Assembly: GCF_914767665.1 (NCBI RefSeq)
Contig: NC_059507.1
Location: forward strand, 3,968,001 to 4,032,000
Origin: Harmonia axyridis
Taxonomy: Eukaryota > Arthropoda > Insecta > Coleoptera > Coccinellidae
DNA: 64,000 nucleotides
Reading direction: 5' to 3'
The notes under the pieces were generated by a model, which saw only the letters and a list, made by a program, of their open reading frames with translations, ran no database searches and had not been told where the DNA came from. A program made the translations under genes and the position numbers. Positions 41,803 through 56,800 of the stretch are shown here, piece after piece; the first letter of the stretch is position 1, and each line of letters begins with the position of its first letter.

Positions 41803-44697
41803 ATATGTCTGTGATTATTTTTTGATATCATGAGAAGAGGTGAAATAAATAAGTGATCATGCTTATCATGTCAGTTTTTCTGAAAATAATCTGAAATTTA
41901 AATCTGTAGAGAATTCAATAATGAGCCATCTATACGCATCGTACTGAACTAATTATTCCTGCAGCCAAACACATATAGAATCCTGTTATGTGTTTCCCTC
42001 ACTGATATCTAGTGTGAGCTACTCTTCCTAGATGGAACCATTGAGATTTGCCTTAAAAAAAACCGAATAGTATGATTTGGAAAATTTTTCGACAAGAGTT
42101 TATGGCCACATCTGCTTCAAAATTTGATATTATGATGAAATCTCGATCCTTTATACCGACTTACAATGAGTCAATTCCTAAGAAAGCCTAGCGCGTTTCG
42201 CGGGATTTAAAAAAAAAATTAAATATGTAAAAAAAAATTCTGCAAATAATCGAAGCCCAATTCGGTATCTAAGATTCAAAAACCTCTGAATATCGCATCA
42301 AATATGGTCAAATTCGATCGTTAGTTTTTTGGAGAGGGATTCACACAAATCAGAAAAATAGAAAAAACTTATTAATATTTTTCAAAACGCTTCAAATTTT
42401 TTTTCATCTACCTGATTATCCAATCTGAATTGCAATGTTTTATTCGAAACATTTTTCCGTAAGATGTTTCCTTTTCGAGAATTTTGACTGATTCAACTCA
42501 AAAATCCACCATTGAAAATCATGTTCTGTAATGATTGTGAAGTAATAAAAACAACAAACAACGATGGATTATTTTATTTAACTTATTTCGACTTTCATTG
42601 AAACACATTGAAGCTAAATGGTCGCTGTCATAAAGGATGAAACTTTAAAATCTTGATCCAATTTTCTTTTCTACTATTCCAGGTGAATACTTCAGCAGTT
42701 AAGAAACGAATACATAAAGTATGATTTGATTATGATACATATTTCACATTCATCTCACAGATATGAATTTCGATAACTCGAAGATGAAAAGATTTCAAAA
42801 AATAAATTCCAACAGATACGTTTTTTCTGAGTAGTGGTCACATTCAGGATTGAAGAAATAAGAGGATTTTATTATAAACAATGAGATATTATCGAATGTA
42901 AAGGATAAGGTACCTCACCATGCCAACATCAACAGTCACTTAATTCGTATAAAATAGTTTAGTTATTTTTGAACTCGATTAATTTAAGTATATTATATTT
43001 ATTATTACCTGCTTATCCTAAATTATATAGATTTATAATTTGCGCTGGATATCATTTTCTTTTCGATTGGTTTCCAATCAGTCAAGGCACTCGTATTTTT
43101 TTTTTCGAAGTTATTTTAGTATGAATCGGTAAAAAAAATTCACACTGGACAGTAACTATACAACGATGGACGATATTCATCCGAAAAAATTATAAATCCA
43201 TATTTGGCCAAACTATACATAGGTATTCAATATGATCGAATAATTGATTAACAACTTTGTGATCTACAAAAAAAAAATTCTCATTTCCGGAGATTCATAA
43301 TTGGTACGTCATCACATAAAGGAAATTATTTTTTTTAATTAAGTATCTACTCCAAAAGGCGTTGAATCCGCAAGGATTTCCGTTAAATCAAAAATCTGGC
43401 AAAAGATATTTTGACTCTCGTGATATATTCTTGTCTACCTACTTTTTACTCTACGGTGAATCAGTGAACTCTTATTTCGGGTAGGTAATTGTGGCGGATA
43501 TATATCATCTTATAATCTTATTTACTTATATCTAATTCGACCTAATACCTCTTCTTTCCCTTCATTATTCTCGTATTTTTCGATGACAATCAATGAATAT
43601 TATTTATATCGATAATGATATTTTCTATGGTGAATAGCCTTAAAATACATCAGGGACTGATGAAATTACCAGTTCCAGAAGTAGTCATCTCCCAAAATGT
43701 TCAAATATTTTCGATAAAGACATCCTTTCTTGATTGAAAGTGTCGTATAGTACCTATATCTATTTCTACAATGGCATGACGTCACTGATGACGTATCGGA
43801 GATGGCAACTGTATCCATCTTGAAAACGTTTACAGAACATGCAATTTCAAAGCTTGTACTGTCAGTCCTTTGCTATTTGGCCGATGTACTTATTCTGAGT
43901 GTGCGTATTTATTTCTTTCATAATAATAATTGGCTTTGGTTGTTCCCGATTCGATTTTCATTGACTATAAATACCCATGTTTATGATCGTTCTGAAAGTC
44001 TGGAATTCGATCCCAGACGTCATACCATCGCTAAAATAAATGTTTATACATATATGACTACTCAAACTGAATTATTTGATGTCATCAAATTGATGTGGAC
44101 TATTTTATCTAGCCTACCCTGTATGCTGTATGTATCAAATAGTGTTACTGGGGTTCATTTCATCAATCCCTGAAAATAGAGATCGCAGATAAATATCTAT
44201 ATCCCTGAAGAAAAACATAAAATATATGAATGAGTACCCTAAAGTGATATAATGTCTATGAGATGTAAATTTGGGTTTTGAGGGAGTCTACATCCGGAAA
44301 GTTTCAGCGAAAATATATAATATCAGATGGAAAAGAACGTAAATAATAATAAGAAGATTTAGCTCGAAAATAGTGAAATTTCTATATTCACAGAGTGATT
44401 CATTAAAAAGGTTCGATCTCTGAATTGTTGTATGATATGAATATGATGATTCTGCCTAACATGTCTTATATAAAAATTGCTAATTTCCGAGATACCGAAT
44501 ATTGAAAGTTGAAGGATTTTGATTTTCGCAAATTTTATTTTATTTCATTTGAAAATTGTCAATTCAGAGATTGGACATTATTAATACCCTGTATATAGGT
44601 ATTGATGGCGCAACCTGTATACAAAAAAGCAAAAAAACCAAATTTTGTAGACTCCATCTACTTTCTGTGTTTTATGTTATCGTTGTATTATATTACC

Positions 44698-44703
44698 TTT
44701 ATT
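44698..44703 (-). terminator. Candidate poly(A) signal of TRP-gamma
   Basis: AATAAA on the minus strand about 115 nt past the TAA at 44821-44819. Confidence 0.45.
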
Positions 44704-44818
44704 CTTTTCGTTTGTTCTGAAATTTGAGTATATTTAGAAGTATACTGAGTTAGGTCAATATATTGCGATATTTAGGAAGGTACTACTCATCTATATATTC
44801 TATGTTTTCCCAGTACTG

Positions 44819-47800
44819 TTACAACCATTCGTTCGTGTTTGTATGTCCGCTCAATGGTATAATTCCAGGAAGTTTGGGGAGACATTGAGGCTGATTCCTG
44901 TAATCATCTTCAGGTGTCTGCGAAGAAGCTGTAGCTTGATTGCTTGACGAGGAGTTGTAGAGTAGAGGCTCTCTCGACATCCCAGAATGGATACCATTAT
45001 TACTCTTGAAAAAAGAAGGTTATCACTGAATTTGAGAAAAAGCCAACACTTTATTATGAGTGTATTAGTGACAGTTCTTATTCCGAGAACACAGAGGAAC
45101 AGTTTGTCTAAAATCACTCTCAAATTCGAAATGAACGTTTCCAAAGACTAAAACCAAATGAATACGAGTTCGAACAAGCTACAAAAAGCTTCAGATTTTA
45201 ACTCAGTGCTTTTTCAAGGTGGAAAATTCCTCTTGGCATTGCAATTTGTGAGTCACTGGAAAAAGTTAACATAACAAATGAAAGATTTTGAACCTACTGT
45301 GGCTACGCTTTCCTCTGTTGTTGACGGTGTCATCGCAGGTGGCGGTGTTGGAGTAACATTGTCAGTTTCCTGTTGGGAGTGCGTTGTCCCTAAACGATTC
45401 AAGGTTGGTACTTCAGGAACTCTTGTCGGTACACTTGAGGCTCGTTGTAAGACTTTACAAGGTGACTATAAAATAAAAAAGGAGGTGCTTTATGATTGAA
45501 TGAAGCTTAACAACGAAGATACTAGAGTTGAAACGAAGAAACTACTATCTAGTATTATCTAATTTGAGGCACACTTCGACAACTAGGTTGTCATAATCAG
45601 GGACTCTAGGATACAGCATTTCACTCAATAAGTCTCAGGTCTTATCAGTAAAGAATGCATCTTATCTTGAAAATTCGACTTTATGTGTCAACATAGTCAT
45701 TTTCAAGAGTAATACTCCAACGCCTCTCTAACTTTTCAATACCTGCTATGAAGAAAGATTAGTATTTGCTTTGGAAATAGGCTCCAACCTCAGAAATCAC
45801 GTCTTCTTTAAAGCCCAATTACTTTACTGGAGTATTTTTTTTTCGAGGTCTACAAAAAGCCTCCTATGTACTAGGTAGGGACTTATTGAGGTAAATGCTA
45901 ATAATCAAATCAAATAACATCACATTTCTTTGGTCTCCAATAAGCGCTCGAAAGCACCATCAGTGATCAGTGATTGTCTTTGATTTTCAACTAATCTATT
46001 TCAATTCCCTAAGAATATGAATAGAGATAATCGATAGCTTCTGACATGTTTCTTGAAGACCTAGAAGGGCCAAAAACAAAACAGAGAAAACAGAATAAAA
46101 CAAACTTAAAAAAAGAGAGGCTCCACCTACCTTCTTGATGATCTTGCTCATCTTCTTATTCACGCTGCCCATGCTATCATTAATACTGCCTGGAGGAACA
46201 ACAATCGGACTAGAATTTCTAGAAGCAGAGAACTTCTTTCTCTTCTTCTTCAACAAGGCTAGGCCGTGGGCTATCCCGTAATGATGCTCAGTCGGTTGAT
46301 GCTGAGGCTCGTGGTGGTTATGGGAAGTTTCGGTATCCACGCTCTGATTGGATTCAGAACCGCTACCTGAGATGTTCTCATCGGAGGCTGGACTGTTGCT
46401 ATGGGACTGATTGTTACCACGGCAATCATTGCAGACAGAATCCTCGGATCTGGACCTTCCGATGAGTCGAGATACTTTTCCAGATTTGGCTGCCTCGATC
46501 AATGTTCCCCATTTGCGTTTATGGGATTGTGTACGTTTGAAGTGGAACCTGCCAAAGAAATTTTATGTTAGCAGTAGCAAAAAACTTTGAAATATTGGGT
46601 GGTCTGTTTGAGAAGTTTCGATGGTTGTTATATAAGGTAACAGTTGAGAATGCCAAACTGAGTTGACATTTCAGTTGAGTAAGGTCGATAAGTCACCGTT
46701 CTCAACTCGTTGGCCTTTGTCCTTCGACTACGTGGGAAATTTTACAAAATAATGTTGGCTGACGTGCTTATAAAATACAGCTAGTGCTAGAATTAAAGCC
46801 AATTGATCATCGTGTACGTAGCATTTTTGCTGATCTGGCTAATTTGAAACTGACCGAAGAAGAGCTTAGTTTTGTTGAGTAATGAGGCTCATATCTGGTT
46901 GAGGGGAATCGTCAATAATTATATAAACAAAGATTTAGCGAAATATTTGAAACAGACATGGGCAACTCGAGAACGAATCAAAATATCTCTGATCTGATTT
47001 CTGATATTTCGAAAACAGAGATCGAGGGTCCTTGAAGATTTTCTCTCTAAATTTTATAGTTCTTGAGATGCTTTTAATGAGCATTGAATTTGGGACACCC
47101 TATACAAATGAATTAGTAGCCAATTCCTATTGTAAAAACGAATACCTGCTGAACTGAAAATGAGCAAATTGGAGAATAACGCATTGAATCAATTCCTCCT
47201 TCAAATGCCACATATAGCGCCTCCTACCGCCCAAATGATGGAATTATTCAGCAGATCCCAAACGCATGAAGAATTCTGATGTCGAGGTCCGCGGAAATTG
47301 GCCAGTTTCCAAGAGGAGTTTTCCACATAGAAATTTGGGGACCTCGAACGATTTTCTATCCATTTCCGCATCGGTGAGCTGCAGCAATGTTTTTATGTAG
47401 GAGAGAAAACCGAAGATAACTTTTCTAGATATCCGGCTCAACACTTCGGTACGGTGGTCCGTCACAGAGTGGATTCCACTCTATATGGAGATTCAGATTT
47501 TGGTATAATCATATTTATGCTCTGCGTCGCTGCTATGACAACAATATGATTTCTCTCTTTTTTTCTGGGAAAATATTCATCCACTGTAGCGTGTTGGTGA
47601 TTATTGTAAACCCCAATGTAAACAATCCCATTCAAAAACTACAAATTGAAGAAAACATTGTTTTATATTCGATTAAATTCTCGGCTCTATTTCTATGAAG
47701 TTACACAGGCACTGCTACAAGCTAAACGTGCAGAAATTGTGTATTCAACTAGATAGCCTTGTAGATCTACATAGCCCACAAATCTGCATCACTGATTTTT

Positions 47801-50800
47801 GATTCTTGTTCTTAATATTACCTATTTATACAAACCCAGGGAGACCGTCAATACGCTTAAAGAAACCGACAACATCCTTAGGAACCTTGGCTGTTACTTT
47901 GTGAGTATCCAGAACTGACCTTCCCATGTTAGTGGTTCTTAGGCCAGTCAACCCCTTACATTTGCACACTAACTGTTTGGCTGTTTTTATTTCCTTTCCT
48001 CAGAGCCTGCAGATCTCATCTGTTGACTTACCAATGCGCTACAAAAGTTATTTGCACCGACAGTGTCCTATCAGCAGACCCACCATTACCCAAAGCTCAG
48101 CTCGTGGTAGCTTCAGAAGCTTTTTGAGATAAGTCGGTGAAAGCACCACAAATTTTTTTGCCTGAGCAAGACCCAGAGTTTTCTCCAGAGGGTTTTTATA
48201 TTGTCCCACTCCCATTGTTGGACCGCTGCCTTGTATTGGTCTTTTCCAAGCCCACAGAAGAGCTCAGGAACAACAGATGTTAACCTCGATGTCTTTTTTG
48301 CAAGTTCATCGGCTTTTTCGTTTCCTTCAATACCACAATACCCCGGTACCCATAGTAGAATTATTTTATTGCCTCTGGCCAGTTGCTTTAAAGTATGACG
48401 GCACTCCCATGTCAGAAGAGACTCGTGGCTATATGATTCCAGGGATCTCAGCTTGTCCTGGCTGTCCGTAAATACGCGCCCGTTTCAGGCTTCTTTTGAG
48501 ACACTCTTGGGCGCAAGTATAGACAGCTTATGTCTCAGTCTGCAAGATAGAGGGTATCGCTCAATAATCTTAATAATATTGTTGAAGCGTAGAGTTTTCC
48601 AACTGGAATAATTCAATTTGAAATACACTGCAATATTTTTTGACATTTCATAACATTTCAGAAGGTTATACCCAATGATCTACTAATCATAGATGAGCTC
48701 TTTAGCGGTAGTGCAGTGCAGAGCATTGACTCCAACATTCTTGAGGAAAATATTGATCCTTGAATTTCAACCAATGATAAGGAAAGTCAAATCAGGTGCT
48801 CTAAAAAGGTTCAATGATTCTATGATTGATTGGTTCAATATGTTCAATCAATCAAAACATTGGTTGAGCCCTGGACCACATGGTGTGAAGAAAATTGCCG
48901 TAAAACCTTGTTTTCTTGTAGTTGTATAAAGATTAAGACACCAGTTATTCATAAATCATTAAAAACTGAATACTCACTTTCCATTGCCGCCTCTGTGACA
49001 CTGATGACCCTCGTTGATACTTCCTTGTGACGTCGATACGGTGTTACTATGTTGCAGTTTCCTGGGAGTCGAATTGAAGATATTGGACAACGTGGAGCCG
49101 AAGAAGTCATGATGATGACCTTCCTGCTGGAGCGAGGCAATAAATTCAGCAACTGGAGGCAGGGATATTGTTGAGGGTTGCGGAGCTATATTGAAACCCT
49201 TCATCAGACGTCTCTCTTTCTGTCGGTTCTTCTTGCCTCCGGTGCCTGTAATATATTTCAAAGGCGTTATCCGATGATGTCTTCCTCATATTTTCATTCT
49301 CGTTCGTTTCACATCACGTGACGTTTATTGATGTTGACTGTTAGTTGGATGTTCACTATGGCTGTTATTTGGCGTTGAGAAATTTTAAGGTTGTTATTTA
49401 ATTTGAGCGTAGATGATGTGGTGTAGAAATAATGGTGTGAATACGGGATTAATATTCTTGTCTTTTATAACTGCACGTATAATAGTGAACTAAAACTATA
49501 AAAGCGAAATTACAGGGAGTAGTGGATATTATGATTTTACTTCGAATAATGTTTCAACATTTAGTAGGTGCTCTTCATTTATTTGATTGTTATATCACAG
49601 CGTTGGAATATTCGCTGAAAATTACAGACGATTTGGCAAGAAAGCAATCGCAACCCTTGAAAGTAACCTTAACTGATTATTTTCCAGCACGAGTGTTGTT
49701 TTCTTGACAAATACAGGGTGTTCCTATATTGGCGAAACAAACAAAAATGAAAGATTCTTCGGGTCATTTCATGAAAAAAAAAGGTCCTATAAACTTCGAC
49801 CCGCAAACCTTTTGTTTTCGAGACACAGGGTGTTGAAGTTTTTTTCCTCATAGCACATTCCCTTCACAAGATATACAACTTAAATTTAGCATATACATTT
49901 CAAATCATAGTTTTCATCATGTAATATGCTAATTTTGATTCTAAATCTACAGGGTAATATTTTTTCTGGAACAGAACTCGATTCTTTCCTTCAGACCTTT
50001 TTTTTTGTGGACTACTGATAGTTTAGAAAAATGTGAAGAGGAACTTTGGTCCAGTACTACACTTTTTGGATTCTTGTAGTTTTTTCGTATCTTCTACCGA
50101 TTTCGAGAAGAAAATTCGCTAGTAATCCTCAGGAAAAACAAAATTATTATAATGATCCAGTTAGTGAGCTTTGATGAATAAACTTATTATAAGTTTTGAT
50201 ACTTATTTACCGAAATTGTAGCAAACATTAATAAAGATTCGATGAGCTGGTATAGGGTGTTTTTTTTCGAGGTATATAACTTTGAGTTGGCATTACTGTT
50301 CAAGATTGGAACCAATTTAACAGCTGTCAAGTCATTTATTCTCAGTTTGTTTTGGCAATTCATCACAAATAGACTCACGCCTGAACAACGCTTGCAAATA
50401 GTGCAATTTTATTTCGAAAATAATGGTTCTGTGCGGAATACGTATCGCGCGAATTTTGTTTAGCGATGCAGCGCACTTCTGGTTGAATGGCTACGTCAAC
50501 AAACAAAACTGCCGCATTTGGAGTGAAGCTAATCCTCAAGTGTATGTCGAAACACCATTACATCCAGAAAAACTGACTGTTTGGTGCGCTTTATGGGCTG
50601 TACTTCTTCAAAAACGATGATGGCCACAACAGTCAATGGTGATCGATATAGAGCCATGATTACTAACTTTTTCATTCCTGAATTGAACAACCATGATGTC
50701 CTGGAGCTGTGGTTCCAACAAGACGGCGCAACATGTCACACAGCTCGTGTCTCAATCGATTTATTGAAAGACACGTTTGGTGACCGCCTAATTTCACGTT

Positions 50801-53800
50801 TTGGACCTGTGAAGTGGCCTCCAAGATCTTGTGATTTAACACCGCTAGACTACTTTCTGCGGGGCTATGTAAAGTCATTGGTCTATGCGGATAAGCCACA
50901 AACCCTTGACCATTTGGAAGACAACATTCGCCGTGTTATTGCCGATATACGGCCACAAATGTTGGAAAAAGTCATCGAAAATTGGACGGCCAGATTGGAC
51001 TACATCCGAGCCAGCCGTGGCGGTCATATGCCAGAAATCATATTTAAAATGTAATGCCACAAGATTATCTTGCGTATAAATAAAATTCATGTCAATCGAA
51101 TAATCCATCGTTGTTTCATTGCAATTTAAGGTTCTATAGCTCTAAAAAAAACACCTTTTATAATCACCACAAAAAAGTAGGACTACAAGAAACAGCCTGT
51201 ATCTCGAAAACAAAGCGTTTGCTGGACCATGTTCATAGGACTTTGGAATTGTCCAAAGTGATTGAGGCACTGCCACAGCCTACCACATTCCAAGTGGCTA
51301 AAATTTGTAGTGTTTTATGTTTCTGATTATGACAACTTAGTTGTCGAAATGTGCGTCAAATTTGAAAATTCCTCAGGATGAAATGTGTGCGTCAAATTCT
51401 GATTATTAAAAATCTCTCGGATAAAGTTTGGTTACGCCAGCTTCAAGTTTACTGCCGAGTTCACCGAAAACTAGATTTATTCCATTGGTAGAAACATCTC
51501 ATCGAATTTTCATTGAATTTCTTGGAGTTTATCATCCTAGATGGGCTATTCTACTCATTAACAATTCACCATCCAGAAAAATTCGATCTTCCTTCTAATT
51601 TCGCTTTCTGAGAGTGACCTTAGCAGCCGATTTTTACCAAGCTAACCAACATGCGAATAGGTGATCATTCAGCTGGAAAATTTATGTCTTGACGCCTTGA
51701 TTCGACCACGCAATCATTTTGCGTGAAGGAATTATGTTACAAATGTCGATAAAGTTCGTTTTAGTTATTGCCAATGCCGGATTTTCAACCTCTTGATGAA
51801 TGGCCCTAAACAGAAATAGACCCGAAAATGTTCTATTGTTGGGGAACATATTGCGATATGCTGTTGGTGACATTTTCAAGTGTAGCATGAGTAGCACGTT
51901 GAAACTTAGGCCATTTTGACCTAAATTTTCGGTTTGATTTAACTTCTCATCAAGTTTGTACAGAGTGATTCATTTATCTTGGTAAACCCAATTTTATCGA
52001 AAACGGTGTGAACGGTGCTTTGTTACAAGTAAATTTGGTAATTCAGATTTTGTCGGTATACCCAGTGTATTTCAAAACCATTTGAGAATGTAGTTCTAAT
52101 GGAGCCTAATGATACTGAAAATTTCATTGCTCAACCGTAATAGCGCGTGGAATACCCTGTATAAATTTCTGTGTTCTTCAAGATCGTATGAATGAATGAA
52201 CGCCTTATATCTAAGTCCCATTCTCCCATTGTTTTTTTTTTTTAATGTTAATTGTAGTAAAAATATCTTTGCTAATATTAGGTGTACCTACAACTTTCTT
52301 CCGCCGTTTTGCAATAGATGGCTGTAGCGGTAAGTGGTAGTCGAAATAAATATATCGTAGATGTCATACAATAAGCTTAGCTATTTGTAAAAATAAGCTA
52401 TCGAAATATTAGTCGATTTGTGACTGCATCATAAAGTTATTCACGATTAAACATATCAACTTACGAGCCAAATTCTCGACATCTGCGGGAGGCTTAAATT
52501 TTCTGCTTTAATAAGGAGAAATTTGCGACTGTGGCTCATCGAAGGCTCTCAAATACCTATGGTGAGGCTGCTTTAAGTGAAAAAACGTGTCGAGAGTGGT
52601 TTCAACGCTTCAAGAACGGTGATTTTGACGTCGAAGACCAGCATGGCGGTGGAAGAGAGTAGGTTTTCGAAGATGCAGAATTAGAGGCATTACTTGATCA
52701 AGACTCGTGTCAAACGCAACAAGAATTGGCTGGGTCATTGGGAGTGAAGAAACAACCAATTTAAAACGCCTGAAAGTCATGGGAATGATTCAGAAACAAG
52801 GAAATTGGGTGCCGTACGAGTTGAAGCCGAGATATGTTGAACAACGTTTGTTTGCTTGTGACCAGAAGCTTGCAAGTTAAAGACGAAAGGGATTTCTGCA
52901 TCGCATTGTGACTGAAGACTAAAAATGGGTTCATTACGGTAATAAGAGCGCAGAAAATTATGGGGATATCGCAGCCATGCTTCCACGTCGACGGCCAAAC
53001 CGAATATTCTCGGTTCTAAGGTCATGCTCAGTATTTGGCGTAGTGTATTATGAGTTGTTTAAACTGACTGAAACAACAGGCGATCGTTATCGAAAGCAAT
53101 TAATGCGTTTGAGCCGAGCATTGAAAGACAAACGGCCGCAATACAACGAGAGGTTCGATAAAGTGATTTTACAGCATGATAATGCTCGACTCCATGTTGC
53201 GAAAGTTGTCAAGACATACTTGGAAATGTTGAAATGGGAAGTTCTACCCCTTCCGCCGCATTCTCCAGATATTGTTCCCTCGTACTATCACTTGTTTCCA
53301 TCAATGTCACACAGCTTGGGTGACCAGCACTTCCGGTCTTATGAAAAAGTAAAAAATTGGATCGATTCGTGGATCTCTTCAAAAGATAACCAGTTTTTTC
53401 AACGCGGGATTCGTACGCTGCCCGAAAGATGGGAGAAAGCAGTGGCCAGCGATGGACAATACTTTGAATTATCAATATATAACCAGTTTTTTACAATAAA
53501 GTCTCGATTTTCGCAAAAAAACGGCGGAATCAAAGTTGTACGCCTATGTATACACAAATTGCGATCATTACGCGATCGAACAAAATTATTCACTCACCCA
53601 TGGCGCTGAGTGCAGTGGAAGTATTCATTCCAGAATTCTTCAGGATTTCTATCAACTCGAACCTGAAAGCGGAAATATCCTGTTTGATCTCATTAACATC
53701 GTCTTCCGTGACACCTTGGTTTTCTGCCTTGCGCTGCTCCACTGTGACGTATCTCCTAACGAGGTTCCTCATGATGCTCTTGGGAGATATAAATCGCTTT

Positions 53801-56800
53801 AATACCGCCCAAATTTCGAAATAGATTCACTTACTTGATATCTGAAGTCTCGCTCATTTGCCTGCTTCACTTTCCTCTGAAAAAAAAAAAGAAATCAGCT
53901 GGATTTATCTTCTTCATAATGTATGATTCGATTCAAGATAGTTATAATGGCAACACTGCATTACTTTTGACATTTCTAATGTCATTTCAATTTTCATGTC
54001 ATTTCCATCAGGTGTCTAGTTCGAGAAACAGATTGATAACACTTGATTTCACTTTTTTTAGCTTCAGAAGGAAACCATAAAGAATTGTGCCTATTTTTTG
54101 TTGCTGTACTAATAATAATAATAATATATATTTTTATCCTTTAGACCATTATTACATCATATACACAATATCAATTATATATACAACAGCAACAACTATA
54201 GGTATAGGATAATAACTTGACAATTAATCACAAATATGAGTTATAAGAATCAGGTAAAATGTAGATCACTTGATACTTATGTTGTAAGCTTTTTTGGCGA
54301 AGTAGGAGTTTGATTCTGATGACAATGCAAACTTTTTCATTCGCTACATTCAACAACTTATCTCATCATCCAACCTATCTCAATAAACACCAGGATGGCA
54401 CTAAAATGAAACCAACGAACCTGAATGAAATAAAATCTTAGATAAAAGTAATGCCGTTAGAGATGGGAGCAGAAAACATTTATTACTCTTTGATATTGGC
54501 TGTTTTACGATGGAAATATCAAACTTCAATGAAATTCAAATCATGGTGGGATAGGTATTCCATTTAATATTGGCTTTAACGTATTTATGTGAAGATTGCT
54601 CCTATCAGTTATTCACACGAATTCAGCAAACTCAGGGATTCAGTTCATGAATATAAATTCGAAAATTTGCTTACAATGAAGTTTGGTTTTTATTTTTTTC
54701 TTCTTTTTTCAAATAACAATTGCTGAATTTTAGTAAAAATCTCATTCATAAGCTTTCTCATAACAATCGTCAAACCAGAGCTTTCCTTAAGAACTTGATT
54801 CGTCTTACGGCTCTACCAATAGAGCCAAAGAATTTTTTCGTTTTCAAAAAAATATATCAAGAAATCAGTTTCGGAGGGCGTAAATTCCAAAAATGTTGTT
54901 ATTTTGGTTGCGATTTCGGTTGATTCGCAAGTCTTGAAAATTCTTCAACCGATTCTGATTCATCTATCAATCTAAATAGTAGCAACAAAATTTCGACATT
55001 GCCACATCTACCGGAAATTCGGAAAATCAGGAATTTATCTTTATGCTGAATATAAATTGGCGCTTTAGAGATATACCGACTTTCTGATCTACTTCAAATG
55101 TGAACCCACTCAGACGTAGATCGGTTCTTGCTAAAGTTATTTGTAGCTAGAAAAAAAAACTTACTCTTATTGTCTGCATGTGCTCCTTCTTAGCTTGCCT
55201 CGAATGCCCGAAAAACTTTTTTTGTACCCATTGGACGATGTACCAAGCACTTTTTGGGGTAGGAACAATATTGAATGGAGGTGGGGCTGTTCCACCTTCC
55301 TCAAAAAAGCTGATCCATAGTTTGCTTCTGGCGAACTTCCATTCTACATCAGCTCTCTCCTGCAAATGCAAGAATTCTGTAATGAATCATTTTGAATGCA
55401 GGGCAAGAATAAATATAAATCTATGAGAAATGAATGAAAAAATATCAAAATAAGAGAAGTATCAATCTGTTGCGTATAAGTGTTTGCTAAAGAGCTTGGG
55501 GCCTTTAAATAATAATACAAGACTTAATCTGGTAGATAATTTCATGGGATTTATTTTTTACATATGAAAATAGAAACAACCAATACTAGTGCTTTGCAAC
55601 AAAAAATATTCACTGAAAAAGCTTCTGGGAATTGTCGGACAGTGCACAAAATCTCCTGAGAGAATATCGAATATGAAACACATGCGATGGTATTTGGTAT
55701 TGACCTCTAATTATAGGAATGTAGCAGAAAATGTAGTTCATTAGAGACATTGTCGTTGCTGCAGGCAAACAAAGGTATCTCAATCAACCAATTTGAATAG
55801 CGGGGATCGACATTGAAATTCCGGCACTAAGTTGATTTGCGATTGGAGGAACTGGAATACAAATGAGGAACATTGATTATTCTCTCAAAATACATTTTTC
55901 ATCAGTGGCCGAATCTCGTCTCCAATAAATCCCAGAATTCCAAGACGTGAATGAAGCCTATTTAATCGTTCAATCATAGTAGGTATACTATGTGACATTC
56001 TGCGAATAATAAACCAAAAAGGTGTTGGAAATATTTGACTAGTTGAAGATTATTATTGAAATTTTATTCGATATATTCTTGAAAAATTAAAAGGCAGAAA
56101 CGTATTACAGTCGATGCGACAGAACGCTAGTAAGACCAAATCGACGCGTCGATTGATCTTATATAAAGGGTGTTTTTTTTAAAGCTATAGAACTTTAAAT
56201 TGCTGGCTCGGATGTAGTCCAATCTGGACGTCCAATTTTCGATGACTTTTCCAACATTTGTGGCCGTATATCGGCAATAATACGGCGAATGTTGTCTTCC
56301 AAATGGTCAAGGGTTTGTGGCTTATCTGCATAGACCAATGACTATACATAGCCCCACAAAAAGTAGTCTAGCGGTGTTAAATCACAAGATCTTGGAGGCC
56401 AATTCACAGGTCCAAAACGTGAAATTAGGCGGTCACCAAACGTGTCTTTCAATAAATCGATAGTGGCACGAGCTGTGTGACATGTTGCGCCGTCTTGTTG
56501 GAACCACAGCTCCTGGACATCATGGTTGTTCAATTCAGGAATGAAAAAGTTAGTAATCATGGCATTATACCGATCACCATTGACTGTAACGTTCTGGCCA
56601 TCATCGTTTTTGAATAAGTACGGACCAATGATTCCACCAGCCCATAAAGCGCACCAAGTCCGTTTTTCTGAATGTAACGGTGTTTCGACATACACTGGAG
56701 GATTAGCTTCACTCCAAATGCGGCAGTTTTGTTTGTTGACGTAGCCATTCAACCAGAAGTGCGCTTCATCGCTGAACAAAATAAAATGGACGTAGTGCGC

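Larger units (their letters stand above)
41506..44818. other. 3.3-kb intergenic region, ODAD4 paralogue 2 to TRP-gamma
   Basis: This AT-rich region separates the ODAD4 promoter from the TRP-gamma 3' end. A palindromic repeat occupies 41670-41802. A CAGAGTG-headed repeat remnant lies at about 44392-44605. The 123-codon open frame at 43802-44173 has no splice or domain support. A minus-strand AATAAA (plus TTTATT, 44698-44703) probably serves TRP-gamma. Confidence 0.45.

Noticed and set aside
43802..44173. 123-codon plus-strand frame between ODAD4 and TRP-gamma
   Set aside because: No domain, signal peptide or poly(A) context, and hydrophobic AT-rich composition typical of chance frames.
45278..45499. 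Plus-strand 73-codon frame
   Set aside because: Antisense of the penultimate TRP-gamma exon, whose reading frame and splice phases fit its neighbours.
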